Program-made: the position numbers and the translations under genes | In this document: positions 4,406 through 5,841 of the stretch, piece after piece | Layout: every line of letters begins with the position of its first letter | How positions within the stretch are numbered: the first letter of the stretch is position 1 | Notes under the pieces: generated by a model | Seen by the model: only the letters and a program-made list of their open reading frames with translations | What the model was told of the DNA's origin: nothing | Database searches by the model: none | Source: Nocardioidaceae bacterium | Lineage (GTDB): Bacteria > Actinomycetota > Actinomycetes > Propionibacteriales > Nocardioidaceae | Length of the DNA stretch: 5,841 nucleotides | Direction: 5' to 3' | NCBI GenBank assembly: GCA_013693815.1 | Contig: CP059259.1 | Span: 1,322,424-1,328,264 of the forward strand

Positions 4406-5841
4406 CTACCGGCGGCGCAGGGAATCCTCGACGATGAGCCTCTCGCTGCGGATCGCCGCGGCGTCCTGCCTGCGGGTCCACGCGCGCAGATCGGTGACCA
4501 GCGGCGGCGCCGAACGCAACAACACCAGGCCGGTTCCGAAGGGCAGTGTCCGAATGGTCTCCGGTGGCATGACCGGAACTCGTCGGGTCGAGCGTTGGAG
4601 CGACCGAGAGCCGTAGTCGCCCACCGAGATGGTGTCGGTGTGCTCATCGCGCTCGCCGATCAGAGCTGACAGGTCTTGCAAGTCGCGCGCGGCCGCGGTT
4701 CCGCCGAGAATGACCTTCACGATCGAGGCATCCCAGATCGCGCCAGCCGCGTGGTCGCCCCACTTGTCCCGCGCCTGGGACAGTGACTGGAGCACCGGCA
4801 TCGTCGTGATCCCGGTGCCGCCACCTTCGGCCATCAAGACCGGTAGCGACGGAAGTGGTGACAGGTTGCCGATCTCGTCGAGGGCCAACAGCAAGGGCGG
4901 ATCGAGGCGGGCGCCGGGCGATCCCGCGGCCAGATGGCGCGCGGTCTCAACCAGGTCTTCGATGAACGCCGCCACGAGCGACCAAGACGCACCAGCACCC
5001 GCCCCGGTTGCGAGAAGGTAGAGCGTCCCGTTGGAAGTAAGGAACTCAGTGGGGTCGAAGTCCTCGCCCGACCGAGGCGTCACGGAGTCGAGGACCCGCG
5101 GGTCAGCCAGGCACGACAGCGCGAGCGAGACGCCCATCCAGATCGAGTCGCGGGTGCGCGGGTCGGCGTGGATCATCGACTCCAACGAGTCGGCCCAGCC
5201 GGTCGCCGCCTTCGGGTGGCTGGACAGGATCGCCACCGCGTCAGCCGCAGCCGACGGGGAAAGGGTCCAGCCGAACAGTTCGCGAGGAGTGCGCTGATCC
5301 AGTGCGGCGGCGTGCAGCAGGGCCTGCAAGGCGGTTCGCGTTTTGCCCTCCCAGAAGCCGCCGGATTCCACGCCACCGGACGACAAACCCGTGGCCGACG
5401 CCAGGCCAGTGGCCCGGATCATCGCCGTCAGGGGCTCCTCGCACCCTCGTACCGGCGACCAGCGCAGCCCGGCAGGCAGCCCTTCCGCCAGATGCTGTGG
5501 GTCGAACACAGCAACAGGTCCCTTGCGTCTGCGCGCGGTGAGGGTGGCCGCGATGTTGTCCGGTCTGGTCGCGGTGGTGACGACGGCCCCGGGCGCGTCG
5601 AGGACTGCATTGATCACGACGTGCAGTCCCTTCCCGGATCGTGGCGGACCCAACAGGAGCATGGAATCCTCTACCGACGCCCATACGTTCTTGCCGCGAG
5701 CTTCGCCGAGCAGGTATCCGACGTCGCGAGCCGCTGGTTTGGTCAGCGACGGCCTCAGCATCGCCGCTCGCTTCAACAGCGCCTTCTCCGAGGCCACCAA
5801 GACCACATCGCGGCTGGTGGCGATGCCGGCGAGTCGATGGG
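4406..5841 (-). CDS. TraG/TraD-like type IV coupling protein (conjugative DNA-transfer ATPase), N-terminus beyond window
   Basis: The frame runs from the right edge to TAG at 4408-4406. The first complete possible start inside is GTG 5806, but reading continues upstream (HRLAGIATSRD before it) in family-like sequence, so the true start and any N-terminal membrane helices lie outside. Counting from 5806: a Walker A-type loop GPPRSGKG at 53-60 with Gly where Ser/Thr is usual (I recall this form in actinobacterial members), VVTTATRPDN at 75-84, Walker B LLLALDEIGN at 305-314, and a downstream MPVLQSLSQARDKWG block (336-350) typical of the TraG/TraM-recognition C-terminal region. The protein would sit as a membrane-anchored hexameric ATPase that brings DNA, or a relaxase-DNA complex, to the transfer channel. 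It is the most upstream gene visible, and its presence marks the region as part of a conjugative element. Confidence 0.92.
   Translation of the reverse strand, partial: HRLAGIATSRDVVLVASEKALLKRAAMLRPSLTKPAARDVGYLLGEARGKNVWASVEDSMLLLGPPRSGKGLHVVINAVLDAPGAVVTTATRPDNIAATLTARRRKGPVAVFDPQHLAEGLPAGLRWSPVRGCEEPLTAMIRATGLASATGLSSGGVESGGFWEGKTRTALQALLHAAALDQRTPRELFGWTLSPSAAADAVAILSSHPKAATGWADSLESMIHADPRTRDSIWMGVSLALSCLADPRVLDSVTPRSGEDFDPTEFLTSNGTLYLLATGAGAGASWSLVAAFIEDLVETARHLAAGSPGARLDPPLLLALDEIGNLSPLPSLPVLMAEGGGTGITTMPVLQSLSQARDKWGDHAAGAIWDASIVKVILGGTAAARDLQDLSALIGERDEHTDTISVGDYGSRSLQRSTRRVPVMPPETIRTLPFGTGLVLLRSAPPLVTDLRAWTRRQDAAAIRSERLIVEDSLRRR

Noticed and set aside
4320..4481. Longer SSB start at ATG 4481
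   Set aside because: The extra 54 residues overlap the end of the coupling protein gene and do not resemble SSB. A good ribosome binding site precedes ATG 4319, where the OB-fold sequence begins.
4629..5021. Plus-strand frame of 130 codons opposite the coupling protein
   Set aside because: It is antisense to the Walker B half of the coupling ATPase, is Ser/Arg-rich and has no family signature.

Overview
The window is one strand-coherent block of genes, all on the minus strand and read from right to left. GC is high, third codon positions are strongly G/C, and the families present all point to an actinomycete (Streptomyces or Pseudonocardiales type). They also point to a conjugative plasmid or integrative conjugative element rather than core chromosome. 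No rRNA, tRNA, CRISPR array, insertion sequence or attachment site was seen.

Layout in order of transcription: (1) 5841-4406, a TraG/TraD-like type IV coupling ATPase whose 5' end lies outside the window. (2) 4319-3894, a small element-type single-stranded DNA-binding protein. (3) 3876-3332, a DUF4913-type protein broken by a one-base frameshift in a C run. (4) 3243-2938, an unrecognised 101-residue helical protein. (5) 2937-2638, a 300-base spacer with nested inverted repeats, one arm of which contains the next gene's ribosome binding site; a possible 70-residue small ORF overlaps it. (6) 2637-1, the N-terminal 879 residues of a very large N6-adenine methyltransferase polypeptide of the methylase-plus-helicase kind carried by phages and conjugative elements; it runs off the left edge. 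(7) Nested in the 5' end of that gene in another frame (2534-2010), a 174-residue ORF that looks truly coding.

The likely common theme is transfer and establishment of the element. The ATPase would recruit and pump DNA, the SSB would coat single strands, and the large methyltransferase protein would modify or protect incoming DNA. The roles of the small proteins are unknown.

The most unusual feature is the overlap of about 525 bases between the large protein's Gly/Ser/Pro/Asp-rich linker and the 174-residue ORF. The large protein begins with a short segment (QLTLDL) resembling a sliding-clamp-binding hexapeptide, so the overprinted stretch may simply be a flexible tether between that segment and the methyltransferase domain. 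This last point is inference.
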